NCBI GenBank assembly: GCA_964649515.1
Contig: CAZYPV010000029.1
Span: 1 to 37,456 of the forward strand
Length of the DNA: 37,456 nt
Direction: 5' to 3'
Source of the DNA: CALKGK01 sp964649515
GTDB taxonomy: Bacteria; Bacteroidota; Bacteroidia; Flavobacteriales_D; Sanyastnellaceae
The position numbers were made by a program, and so were the translations under genes. Below are positions 16,408 to 23,617 of the stretch, one piece after another. The notes under the pieces were generated by a model, which made no database searches, had not been told where the DNA came from, and saw only the letters and a program-made list of their open reading frames with translations. Every line of letters begins with the position of its first letter. Within the stretch, counting starts at the first letter, position 1.

Positions 16408-16476
16408 ATGAACACATTGAATTCCTCTTGTTGCAAGTGCTGTTGTCTTACTGAACTGGTGAGAAGGGAAAACTAA
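16408..16476 (+). CDS. Cysteine leader peptide 2 (22 residues, five Cys in six codons)
   Basis: ATG at 16408 to TAA at 16474-16476. The peptide opens MNTLNSS, continues CCKCCC (16429-16446) and closes LTELVRREN. Five of six consecutive codons are cysteine, using both TGT and TGC. An A/T-rich stretch precedes the ATG, as usual for Bacteroidota starts. It begins 27 bases after terminator 1 and is followed by a second intrinsic terminator, then cysM. Both leaders place Arg-Arg codons a few residues after the Cys run, because that segment doubles as the antiterminator strand. Confidence 0.85.
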   Translation: MNTLNSSCCKCCCLTELVRREN

Positions 16477-16530
16477 TGCTTGTTTATTAACAAAGATCAG
16501 GGCTCTTCTTCACAGTTGAGCCCTTTTTTT
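16447..16530 (+). promoter_or_regulatory. Attenuator 2: alternative RNA pairings after leader peptide 2
   Basis: The strand 16451-16468, within the leader codons just after the Cys run, can pair with 16503-16520 in an imperfect helix. The pairs are 51-52 with 19-20, 54-58 with 13-17, 60-62 with 10-12 and 63-68 with 03-08 (last two digits), giving about 16 pairs with one mismatch and two single-base bulges. This uses part of both arms and the loop of terminator 2. A protector hairpin CTTAC/GTGAG (16447-16451 with 16459-16463) can block it when translation is absent. The logic matches attenuator 1. Pairings are by eye. Confidence 0.72.
16499..16530 (+). terminator. Terminator 2 of the cysteine leader
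   Basis: AGGGCTC (16499-16505) pairs with GAGCCCT (16518-16524), a 7-bp perfect stem with a 12-base loop, followed by seven T (16524-16530). It ends 33 bases before the cysM ATG at 16564, so it must be read through for operon expression. Confidence 0.9.
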
Positions 16531-16563
16531 ATCCCTGAAAAACGAATAACTAAACATAGACTC

Positions 16564-17517
16564 ATGACCATTCAACAAAACTTTAAACACGAACAGCAGA
16601 TTGCTCGCTTGCAAGCACTGGAAGAGCTGTCTTACTATGTAGGGAACACACCCTTGTACCCCATCACCAAGATGCACAAAAACACTAAGGTAAAGGTGTT
16701 TGCCAAACTGGAATGGCAGCAATTTGGCGGAAGCGTCAAGGCTCGTCCGGCCTTCAACATCCTGTGGAATGCGGTAAAAGAAGGTGTTCTCGCACAAGAC
16801 CAACGGCTTTTGGATGCGAGCTCCGGAAATACGGGTATTGCCTATGCTGTTTTTGCAGCAGCAGCTGGAATTCCACTTACGCTTTGCGTGCCGGAAAATG
16901 CTTCTAAAGAACGCAAACAACTGCTCAAATCTCTTGGTGCTGAAGTGATCTATACGAGTCCGTTCGAAGGAACCGACGGTGCGCAACGAGTGGCAAAAGA
17001 CCTTCAGAGTGCCAACCCCGAACTCTATTATTATGCCGATCAATACAACAACCCTTGGAATTGGCAAGCCCACTTCAACGGAACAGCCCAAGAGATTCTT
17101 GAACAAAGCGAGGGAAAGGTGACTCACTTTATCGCAGGTTTGGGAACCACAGGGACCTTCACGGGAACGGGAAAGGCATTGAAAGCCTACAACAACGATA
17201 TTCAGCTCGTTGCGCTTCAGCCCGAAAGTGCATTGCACGGATTGGAGGGATGGAAGCACTTGGAAACAGCGAAAGTACCGGGAATTTTCGATGATCAGTT
17301 GGCCGATGAAACCCGAAGCGTTGATAGCGAAGGTGCTTTTGAAGTGTTGTCACAAGTGGCGCGCTTGGAAGGACTCACCATTTCACCATCTGCTGCAGCA
17401 AATTTATCGGCCGCACTTCAATTGGCGGAAGAATTGGATGAAGGAGTGGTTGTTACCGTTTTTGCCGATGATCAATCGAAGTATAGCGACATCATCGCAC
17501 AACATTTAAAGCAGTAA
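16564..17517 (+). CDS. cysM: Cysteine synthase, CysM-like, PLP-dependent
   Basis: A fold-type II PLP enzyme that makes cysteine from an activated serine and sulfide or protein thiocarboxylate. The 317-residue product has the PLP lysine in GGSVKARPA (Lys59), the asparagine loop SSGNTG (Asn89), and the phosphate-binding loop GLGTTGT (192-198). The usual C-terminal SSGA-type motif is replaced by ISPSAAANLSAAL. The start is the ATG at 16564; an upstream TTG in frame at 16480 would place the terminator inside the gene and is rejected. It lies 4 bases from the JAMM protease gene and is tightly linked to cysO and moeZ, so the sulfur donor is probably CysO thiocarboxylate. Whether it takes O-phosphoserine (as mycobacterial CysM) or O-acetylserine cannot be read. 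Confidence 0.92.
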   Translation: MTIQQNFKHEQQIARLQALEELSYYVGNTPLYPITKMHKNTKVKVFAKLEWQQFGGSVKARPAFNILWNAVKEGVLAQDQRLLDASSGNTGIAYAVFAAAAGIPLTLCVPENASKERKQLLKSLGAEVIYTSPFEGTDGAQRVAKDLQSANPELYYYADQYNNPWNWQAHFNGTAQEILEQSEGKVTHFIAGLGTTGTFTGTGKALKAYNNDIQLVALQPESALHGLEGWKHLETAKVPGIFDDQLADETRSVDSEGAFEVLSQVARLEGLTISPSAAANLSAALQLAEELDEGVVVTVFADDQSKYSDIIAQHLKQ

Positions 17518-17521
17518 AAAA

Positions 17522-17944
17522 ATGGCTCATCTGATTCTATACAAAGCAGTGAGTGAATCCATGAAAGAAGCGGCTTTGAAGGCTTTTCCGAACGAGTGCT
17601 GCGGTTTCTTTTTTGGCCATGAGATTGCTGAAGACCGGGTAGTGCAAGAGGTAATGCCCGTTGAAAATAGCAAAGAAGGCGATCAACGCAGACGTTTTTC
17701 CATCAACCCGAAAGACTATATGGAAGCGGAAAAACGAGCTTTAGCACTGGACATGAGTTTGCTTGGGGTGTATCATTCCCATCCCTCTCATCCTGCTATA
17801 CCTTCAGAACACGACTTGAAACAAGCGCTGCCCTGGTTCAGTTACATCATCCTTTCGGTGGAACAAGATGGGGTGAAGAACACCACTTCCTGGCAACTGG
17901 ATGCAGCGAGAAAATTTGAACAAGAAACACTAAAACAACTTTAA
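17522..17944 (+). CDS. mec: JAMM/MPN+ metalloprotease, Mec-like
   Basis: A 140-residue zinc isopeptidase/peptidase of the M67 (JAB1/MPN+) family. All catalytic residues are present: Glu25 (NECCGF), His85 and His87 in HSHPSHPAIPSEHD, Ser95 and Asp98, i.e. the full E...HxH-x7-S-x2-D pattern. In mycobacteria the homologue Mec+ hydrolyses CysO-cysteine to release cysteine. Related JAMM proteins (QbsD, HcyD) remove residues after Gly-Gly of sulfur carriers. Here CysO ends GGSQ, so both roles are possible. One base separates its stop from the cysO ATG, and four bases separate it from cysM. Confidence 0.92.
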   Translation: MAHLILYKAVSESMKEAALKAFPNECCGFFFGHEIAEDRVVQEVMPVENSKEGDQRRRFSINPKDYMEAEKRALALDMSLLGVYHSHPSHPAIPSEHDLKQALPWFSYIILSVEQDGVKNTTSWQLDAARKFEQETLKQL

Positions 17945-17945
17945 A

Positions 17946-18224
17946 ATGGCACAAGTAATTATTCCCACACCGTTGCGGAAATTCACCAACGCTCAAGCGA
18001 GATTCGAAGCCGATGGAAACACGGTTCAAGACGTTCTTTTGGCTTTGAGCACGAAATATGAAGGACTCAAAACCCATCTGTTGGATGACAAAGGCGAACT
18101 GAGGTCTTTTGTTCGAGTATATTTGGGTGACGAGGACATCAACGTACTTCAAAAAGAAGCTACGCCCATTCAAAAAGATAGCATTATTTCAATCATTCCG
18201 GCAATTGCTGGAGGAAGCCAATAG
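17946..18224 (+). CDS. cysO: Ubiquitin-like sulfur carrier protein, CysO/MoaD/ThiS family
   Basis: A 92-residue beta-grasp protein starting MAQVIIPTPLRKFTNAQARF and ending IIPAIAGGSQ. The Gly-Gly (89-90) is the thiocarboxylation site of the family, but two extra residues (Ser91, Gln92) follow it, so the precursor must be trimmed before an E1 can adenylate it. The HLLDDKGELRSFVRVYLGDE centre matches CysO/MoaD-type carriers. Linked to cysM, a JAMM protease and an E1-rhodanese, with 1 and 2 base gaps, it is best read as a cysteine-biosynthesis carrier, not a ThiS or MoaD. No thiamine or molybdopterin genes are nearby. Confidence 0.9.
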   Translation: MAQVIIPTPLRKFTNAQARFEADGNTVQDVLLALSTKYEGLKTHLLDDKGELRSFVRVYLGDEDINVLQKEATPIQKDSIISIIPAIAGGSQ

Positions 18225-18226
18225 TC

Positions 18227-19408
18227 ATGGAAAAGATCAACTTCAGCAAAGAAGAATTAGAACGCTATAGCCGGCATCTCATTTTGCCTGAATTCAATAT
18301 TGAGGGTCAGAAAAAATTAAAGGCGGCGAAGGTATTGGTTGTTGGCTCTGGTGGCTTGGGCAGTCCTTTGCTCCTCTACCTCGCAGCTGCGGGAGTGGGA
18401 AACATTGGGATCGTGGATTTTGACCGCGTGGATGAATCGAACCTTCAACGACAGGTGCTTTTTGGGATTGACGACATCGGCGTTCCTAAAGTGGAAGCAG
18501 CGAAACGACGATTGGAAAAGCTCAACCCACACATCAACATTCGGACTTACAACACCTGGCTGACCAGCGAAAATGCCTTGGAAATCATCAAGGATTACGA
18601 TGTGGTGGCCGATGGTACGGACAACTTTCCTACGCGTTATTTGGTGAACGATGCCTGCGTGCTGTTGGACAAGGTGAATGTGTATGCGAGCATTTATCGC
18701 TTCGAAGGACAAGCCTCCGTGTTCAATGAGTTGTTGGAAGACGGAAGCAGAGGTCCGAATTATCGCGATTTGTTTCCAACACCACCTCCTCCAGGTTTGG
18801 TTCCGAGCTGTGCGGAAGGCGGAGTGATTGGCGTTCTTCCCGGAATTTTGGGCTCGCTTCAAGCAAACGAAGTAATCAAAGTGCTTACGGGAGTAGGAGA
18901 TACCCTCAGCGGACGATTATTTCTGTTTGATGCGGCAAGTTTTGAGACCCGGACAGTGAAGGTGCACAAATCGCCGGAGAACCCGCTAACAGGAGATCAC
19001 CCAAGTCAAAAAGGCTTGATTGATTATCAGCAGTTCTGTTCAGGTGGTTTGGATGCGGAAACAGCGGCGAATGAAAGATCCACTGCTGAAATCAAATCCC
19101 TTTCAGTGGAGGAATATCTGGCCATTCGTACAAGTGGAGAGGCGCACCAATTGATTGATGTGCGAGAACCTTTTGAGTATGAAATTGCAGAAATGGGTGG
19201 GGAGTTGGCACCTTTAGGACAGATTGAAGCGTACGTCGATCGCATAGCAAGAGACCGAAAGGTGATTGTGCACTGCAAAGCGGGAAAACGTTCTGCAGAT
19301 GCGATTGAACGATTGCAAACGGCTTTTGGTTTAGACAACCTGTATAACCTGGAAGGAGGAATCTTGGCTTGGGCTGAAAAGGTGGATGCTGACTTGGCGA
19401 AATACTGA
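18227..19408 (+). CDS. moeZ: E1-like adenylyltransferase/sulfurtransferase with C-terminal rhodanese (MoeZ-type)
   Basis: Activates the C-terminal glycine of a sulfur carrier with ATP and then transfers sulfur to it. In the 393-residue product, residues 1-265 form the ThiF/MoeB fold: YSRHLILPEFNIEGQ, nucleotide loop GSGGLGSP (40-47), NLQRQVLF, catalytic-type Asp132 in ADGTDNF, and the conserved cysteine in LVPSCAEGGVIGVLPG (Cys195). Residues about 288-393 are a rhodanese with the persulfide-accepting Cys350 in VHCKAGKRS. The paired CxxC zinc motifs of E. coli MoeB are absent. It is the last gene of the cysteine operon, followed 70 bases later by a strong terminator. Its logical client is the CysO encoded 2 bases upstream. 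Confidence 0.94.
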   Translation: MEKINFSKEELERYSRHLILPEFNIEGQKKLKAAKVLVVGSGGLGSPLLLYLAAAGVGNIGIVDFDRVDESNLQRQVLFGIDDIGVPKVEAAKRRLEKLNPHINIRTYNTWLTSENALEIIKDYDVVADGTDNFPTRYLVNDACVLLDKVNVYASIYRFEGQASVFNELLEDGSRGPNYRDLFPTPPPPGLVPSCAEGGVIGVLPGILGSLQANEVIKVLTGVGDTLSGRLFLFDAASFETRTVKVHKSPENPLTGDHPSQKGLIDYQQFCSGGLDAETAANERSTAEIKSLSVEEYLAIRTSGEAHQLIDVREPFEYEIAEMGGELAPLGQIEAYVDRIARDRKVIVHCKAGKRSADAIERLQTAFGLDNLYNLEGGILAWAEKVDADLAKY

Positions 19409-19478
19409 GCGGCGTCCACTCCCTTTCTGGAAAGGATCAATGATTTTGGTTAAGATTGGGAAAACGTTCCCGAAAATG

Positions 19479-19506
19479 AAGGCACTATTGGATGGTGCCT
19501 TTTTTT
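19479..19506 (+). terminator. Rho-independent terminator of the cysteine operon
   Basis: AAGGCACT (19479-19486) pairs with GGTGCCTT (19494-19501), one wobble, 7-base loop, followed by a T-run to 19506. It lies 70 bases after the moeZ stop and closes the plus-strand operon. Confidence 0.88.
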
Positions 19507-19531
19507 CTTGGCTGAAGGAAAGTTCAGGTGT

Positions 19532-19559
19532 AAAAAAAGCCCCCAATGCGGGAGCTTTT
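19532..19559 (-). terminator. Terminator of the sucA-sucB operon (minus strand)
   Basis: On the minus strand AAAAGCTCCC pairs with GGGGGCTTTT around a short loop, with one mismatch, and runs into seven T (A-run at 19532-19538 on the plus strand). It lies 22 bases after the sucB stop. Confidence 0.8.
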
Positions 19560-19581
19560 AAGATGAATTTTCCTTTATCGA

Positions 19582-20841
19582 TTATAAACCGAGAAGCACT
19601 TCTGCCGGACTCTTGGATCCGAACAACATGCGTTCTGGGTTTTCGAGCATTTCTTTCACTTTCACCAAGAAGCTTACGCTTTCTTTACCATCGATGATGC
19701 GGTGATCGTAGCTCAATGCCAAGTACATCATCGGTCGGATCACCACTTGTCCGTTTTCAGCTACCGGACGTTGCACGATATTGTGCATGCCCAAGATGGC
19801 GCTTTGTGGTGGGTTGATGATTGGGGTGCTGAGCATGGATCCAAAAACACCACCGTTCGTGATGGTAAAGGTTCCTCCGGTCATCTCATCAATCGTGATC
19901 TTTCCATCGCGAGCTTTGATAGCCAATCTTTTGATCTCCGCTTCAATCTCTGCCAAGCCCATTTGCTCTGCATTTCTCACCACAGGAACCATGAGTCCTT
20001 TGGGTGAACTTACCGCAATACCGATATCGGCATAATCGTGGAAAATAATCTCCTTTCCATCGATCATTCCGTTTACCGCGGGGAAGAGTTCCAATGCGGT
20101 GGTGACCGCTTTGGTGAAGAAGGACATGAATCCGAGATTCACACCGTGCACGTCGCGGAAAGTTTCTTTGTATTTGGAGCGCATGTCCATGATGGGCTGC
20201 ATGTTCACCTCGTTGAATGTTGTGAGCATTGCCGTTTCGTTTTTCACTGAAACCAAACGTTCAGCGATTTTGCGACGAAGGCTGGACATTTTTTCGCGCT
20301 TTTGCTCACGGCTTCCGCCCCAAGTAGTAGCGGCATTGCTGTCAAACCCTGCGCTCATCGCTTGAACAACATCTTGCTTGGTAATTCTACCGTCTTTGCC
20401 CGTACCTTGAATTTGCTGGGCGCTCACGTTGTTCTCCTTCATGATTTTAGCCGCAGCCGGAGATGCGTGTCCGCTAGCATACGTTTTCGCAGGTCCTGGA
20501 TTGGGTGCTTTTTCTTGAGGAGCGGGTGCTTCTTCTTTCGGGCTTTCTTTGGCAGGAGCCTCGGTTTTGCTCTCTGGTTTTGCAGCTCCTTCAGGCTGAG
20601 CTGCATCTGTATCAATGAGGCAAACCACATCACCTACTGCTACGGTATCTCCCTCCTCTGCTTTTAGGGTAATCACTCCGGATTCCTCAGCAGGGAGTTC
20701 CAAGGTGGCTTTGTCTGAGTCCACCTCGGCAATGGTTTGATCTTTTTCAACCCAGTCGCCATCGCTGACCAACCACGTTGCAATTTCCACTTCTGATATT
20801 GATTCACCTGGTGAGGGAACCTTCATTTCCAATATTGGCAT
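19582..20841 (-). CDS. sucB: 2-oxoglutarate dehydrogenase E2, dihydrolipoyl succinyltransferase
   Basis: Core of the 2-oxoglutarate dehydrogenase complex; transfers succinyl from lipoate to CoA. The 419-residue protein has one lipoyl domain (1-80) with the lipoyl lysine Lys44 in VDSDKATLELP. A Pro/Ala/Glu/Lys linker follows (about 80-115), then a peripheral subunit-binding domain (ASPAAAKIMKENNVSAQQIQ). The catalytic domain has the active-site motif SYDHRIIDGKES (His380, Asp384). The VDSDKA rather than VETDKV style and the catalytic segment GGTFTITNGGVFGSMLSTP identify SucB rather than pyruvate dehydrogenase E2. Its start is 12 bases from the sucA stop. E3 is supplied probably by lpdA at 28479. 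Confidence 0.96.
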   Translation of the reverse strand: MPILEMKVPSPGESISEVEIATWLVSDGDWVEKDQTIAEVDSDKATLELPAEESGVITLKAEEGDTVAVGDVVCLIDTDAAQPEGAAKPESKTEAPAKESPKEEAPAPQEKAPNPGPAKTYASGHASPAAAKIMKENNVSAQQIQGTGKDGRITKQDVVQAMSAGFDSNAATTWGGSREQKREKMSSLRRKIAERLVSVKNETAMLTTFNEVNMQPIMDMRSKYKETFRDVHGVNLGFMSFFTKAVTTALELFPAVNGMIDGKEIIFHDYADIGIAVSSPKGLMVPVVRNAEQMGLAEIEAEIKRLAIKARDGKITIDEMTGGTFTITNGGVFGSMLSTPIINPPQSAILGMHNIVQRPVAENGQVVIRPMMYLALSYDHRIIDGKESVSFLVKVKEMLENPERMLFGSKSPAEVLLGL

Positions 20842-20853
20842 ATCGGTTTTTTT

Positions 20854-23580
20854 TTAAGCGTTCACCTTTGCGAAGGCGAACAATTGATTCATCAATACTT
20901 TTTGTCTTTGTTCATGGATTTTTGGCGAACCTGCCGCCGGACTTCCACTCGCTGGTCTGGCAATGACTTCAATTGGACCCACTTTGAAGGTGCGAAGGAT
21001 GTAGCTCCATGCTCCCATGTTCTCGGGTTCTTCTTGCATCCAAATGAGTTTGCAATCTTTTTGATACTCTGCCAAAACCTTCTTGATTTCTTGTTCTGGG
21101 AAGGGGTACAATTGCTCCAAACGCACAATGGCCATGTTGTCTCCACTGTTGTTTTTCTCCTTCTCTTCCAAGATGTCGTAGTAGGTTTTTCCGGTACAGA
21201 ACACCACGGTATCCACCTCTTTATTGTTCACGAATGGATCATTCAGCACCGTCTGGAAGCCTCCTTTGCTCATTTCTTCAATGCTTGAAGTAGCTTTAGG
21301 GTATCTCAAAAGTTTTTTCGGGCTGAAGACAATCAATGGTTTTCTGAACGTGCGCTTCACTTGCTCACGAAGTAAGTGGAAATAGTTGGCTGGCGTGGTA
21401 ACGTTTACCACCCGCATGTTGTCTTCTGCACACAGTTGCAAGAAACGCTCCATGCGTCCACTCGAGTGTTCTGAACCCATTCCTTCATATCCATGAGGAA
21501 GGAGCATCACCAATCCGTTTTGGGTTCTCCACTTATCTTCTGCTGCCGAAATGAATTGGTCGATGATGATTTGAGCACCGTTGTTGAAGTCGCCAAATTG
21601 CGCTTCCCAAATGGTCAATCCTTGGGGCGAACCAAAGGCATACCCATAATCGAAACCAAGAACACCGTATTCAGACAACAAGGAATTGTAGATCGAGAGC
21701 TTTGCTTGCTTATCGCTCAGGTGGTTGAGTGGGATGATTTCCTCTTCATCCTCTTCCGTTTTCACAACGGCGTGTCGGTGAGAGAAAGTACCTCGTTCTA
21801 CATCCTGACCAGAGATTCGCACTGGATGACCTTCATTGAGCAAGGTAGCATAGGCGAGCATTTCTCCCATGGCCCAATCGAGGTTGTCATCTTCGATCAT
21901 TTTGATACGATCTTTGAGCAGCTTTTCGATCTTCCGGAAGAATTTTTTCCCTTCTGGAAGGGTACTCATCTTCACTCCAAGTGCTTTTAATGTTTTTACA
22001 GGAACTCCTGTTTTCACCACTTTGCTGACATCGTCACTAGTTGCGGGTGGATAGGCTTTCCACGTTTCTTCTAAGAAGTGCTTAACGTAGGCTTTCGAAA
22101 TTTCCTTTGCTTCTTCGTAGTGCTTGTCCAGCTCAGCCTCAAGATCTTTCTGAATTTTTTTGCCATAGGCTTCATCCACCACTTGCTCTTCCATCAATTG
22201 TTTGAGGTAGATTTCTCGTGGGTTTTCGTGCTTGGCAATGGCTTTGTACAACTTGGGCTGAGTGAATTTTGGTTCATCTCCTTCGTTGTGACCATATTTT
22301 CGGTATCCGAGCAAATCAATGAACACATCGCGATTGAACTCTTGACGATATTCTAAGGCAATTCTCACGGTTTGGATCACTGCTTCAATGTCGTCTGCGT
22401 TCACGTGGAACACGGGAGATAGGGTCGTCTTAGCAATATCAGTACAATACGTTGAAGAGCGTCCGTCCAAGTAATTGGTGGTGAAACCAACTTGGTTATT
22501 GGCCACAATGTGCATGGTTCCGCCGGCGCGGTAACCGTCCAATTGCGCCATTTGGATGATTTCATACACCACTCCTTGCGCCGCAATGGCTGCATCTCCA
22601 TGGACCAAAATTGGTACAATGGATTTTTCATCGCCCAAATAGTGATCAATCTTTGCTCTACTTAGTCCCAAAGCCACAGGATCAACGGCCTCCAAATGTG
22701 AAGGGTTGGGCATGAGGGTGAGATGAACTTCTTTGCCCGTATCTGCGATGAGGTCGGTACTGTAGCCCAGGTGATACTTCACATCACCATCAAAGGTGCT
22801 GTCTTCATCGTAATCTTTCCCATCAAATTCGGCAAAGATTTCTTTGTAGGGCTTGTTGAAGATGTGCGCTAGGGAGTTCAATCTTCCTCGGTGCGCCATT
22901 CCAACGATAAATTCTTTTGCCCCCATGTTGGATCCGCGTTCCACGATGTCGTCCATGGCAGCAATCAAGCTTTCCAAACCTTCAACAGAAAAACGCTTTT
23001 GCCCAACAAATTTCTTCTGCAAAAATTGCTCAAAAACCGTTGCCTGGTTGAGCTTCTTGAGGATGTGTTTCTTTTCGGCTTCCGTGAGTTTTACCCTGTT
23101 CTTCACCTCGATCTTATTTCTTATCCAAGCCACGCGCTCGGGATCTTCGAGGTACATGTACTCTACTCCAATAGAATCGCAGTAGGTTTCATTCAGATGG
23201 GTGATGATGTCTTTGAGCGTTGCCGGACCAATTCCGACTTCGTCTCCGGCTTGAAACACTGTGTCGAGATCTTTATCGCTCAACTCAAAGTTGGCAAGAT
23301 CAAGGGTTGGGGTATAGGTTCGTCTTGCTCGAACGGGGTTGGTTTTGGTGAAGAGGTGTCCGCGAGTTCGATAGGCGTGAATGAGGTTCAACACGCGAAA
23401 TTCCTTCGGCATGTTCTCAGGAACGAGTGCTTCGTCGTCATAGTTGGTTCTGGCAAATTCAAAACCTTCAAAGAAGGAACGCCAGCCAGGTTCTACCGAT
23501 TCGGGGTTGTTTTTATACTGTCGATACAGCTCATCAATGGCGTTTACATCGCCGTTGCTTAAATAGGAATATTTGTCCAT
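20854..23580 (-). CDS. sucA: 2-oxoglutarate dehydrogenase E1 component
   Basis: Thiamine diphosphate-dependent decarboxylase of the TCA cycle; succinylates the lipoyl arm of SucB. At 908 residues it has the E1 N-terminal docking segment (YSYLSNGDVNAIDELYRQYK), the MAHRGRLNSLAHIF motif (His230), and the ThDP motif beginning HGDAAIAAQG (328-330 GDA). The C-terminal half includes LLPHGYEGMGSEHSSGRMER and GTFSHRHAVV. Length matches the family. It is preceded by a 128-residue unknown gene (37 bases) and followed by sucB (12 bases), forming the distal part of the minus-strand run. Confidence 0.97.
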   Translation of the reverse strand: MDKYSYLSNGDVNAIDELYRQYKNNPESVEPGWRSFFEGFEFARTNYDDEALVPENMPKEFRVLNLIHAYRTRGHLFTKTNPVRARRTYTPTLDLANFELSDKDLDTVFQAGDEVGIGPATLKDIITHLNETYCDSIGVEYMYLEDPERVAWIRNKIEVKNRVKLTEAEKKHILKKLNQATVFEQFLQKKFVGQKRFSVEGLESLIAAMDDIVERGSNMGAKEFIVGMAHRGRLNSLAHIFNKPYKEIFAEFDGKDYDEDSTFDGDVKYHLGYSTDLIADTGKEVHLTLMPNPSHLEAVDPVALGLSRAKIDHYLGDEKSIVPILVHGDAAIAAQGVVYEIIQMAQLDGYRAGGTMHIVANNQVGFTTNYLDGRSSTYCTDIAKTTLSPVFHVNADDIEAVIQTVRIALEYRQEFNRDVFIDLLGYRKYGHNEGDEPKFTQPKLYKAIAKHENPREIYLKQLMEEQVVDEAYGKKIQKDLEAELDKHYEEAKEISKAYVKHFLEETWKAYPPATSDDVSKVVKTGVPVKTLKALGVKMSTLPEGKKFFRKIEKLLKDRIKMIEDDNLDWAMGEMLAYATLLNEGHPVRISGQDVERGTFSHRHAVVKTEEDEEEIIPLNHLSDKQAKLSIYNSLLSEYGVLGFDYGYAFGSPQGLTIWEAQFGDFNNGAQIIIDQFISAAEDKWRTQNGLVMLLPHGYEGMGSEHSSGRMERFLQLCAEDNMRVVNVTTPANYFHLLREQVKRTFRKPLIVFSPKKLLRYPKATSSIEEMSKGGFQTVLNDPFVNNKEVDTVVFCTGKTYYDILEEKEKNNSGDNMAIVRLEQLYPFPEQEIKKVLAEYQKDCKLIWMQEEPENMGAWSYILRTFKVGPIEVIARPASGSPAAGSPKIHEQRQKVLMNQLFAFAKVNA

Positions 23581-23617
23581 TCGAGGATACGTCTTACGGG
23601 TAAGCGATTATACAAAG

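Noticed and set aside
16480..16563. N-terminal extension of cysM from an in-frame TTG at 16480
   Set aside because: It would encode terminator 2 as protein and adds 28 residues absent from the family; ATG 16564 fits normal length.
16204..16563. T-box, SAM or other metabolite riboswitch as the regulator of cysM
   Set aside because: No T-box consensus or riboswitch core was seen, and the two Cys-rich short ORFs with terminators explain the region.
16510..17259. 249-residue open frame on the minus strand inside cysM
   Set aside because: Opposite-strand shadow of a clearly conserved gene; no family resemblance, Cys/Phe/Ser-rich translation.
17946..19408. Thiamine (ThiS/ThiF) or molybdopterin (MoaD/MoeB) sulfur transfer genes
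   Set aside because: The operon contains cysteine synthase and a JAMM protease and is preceded by Cys leaders; no thi or moa genes are near.
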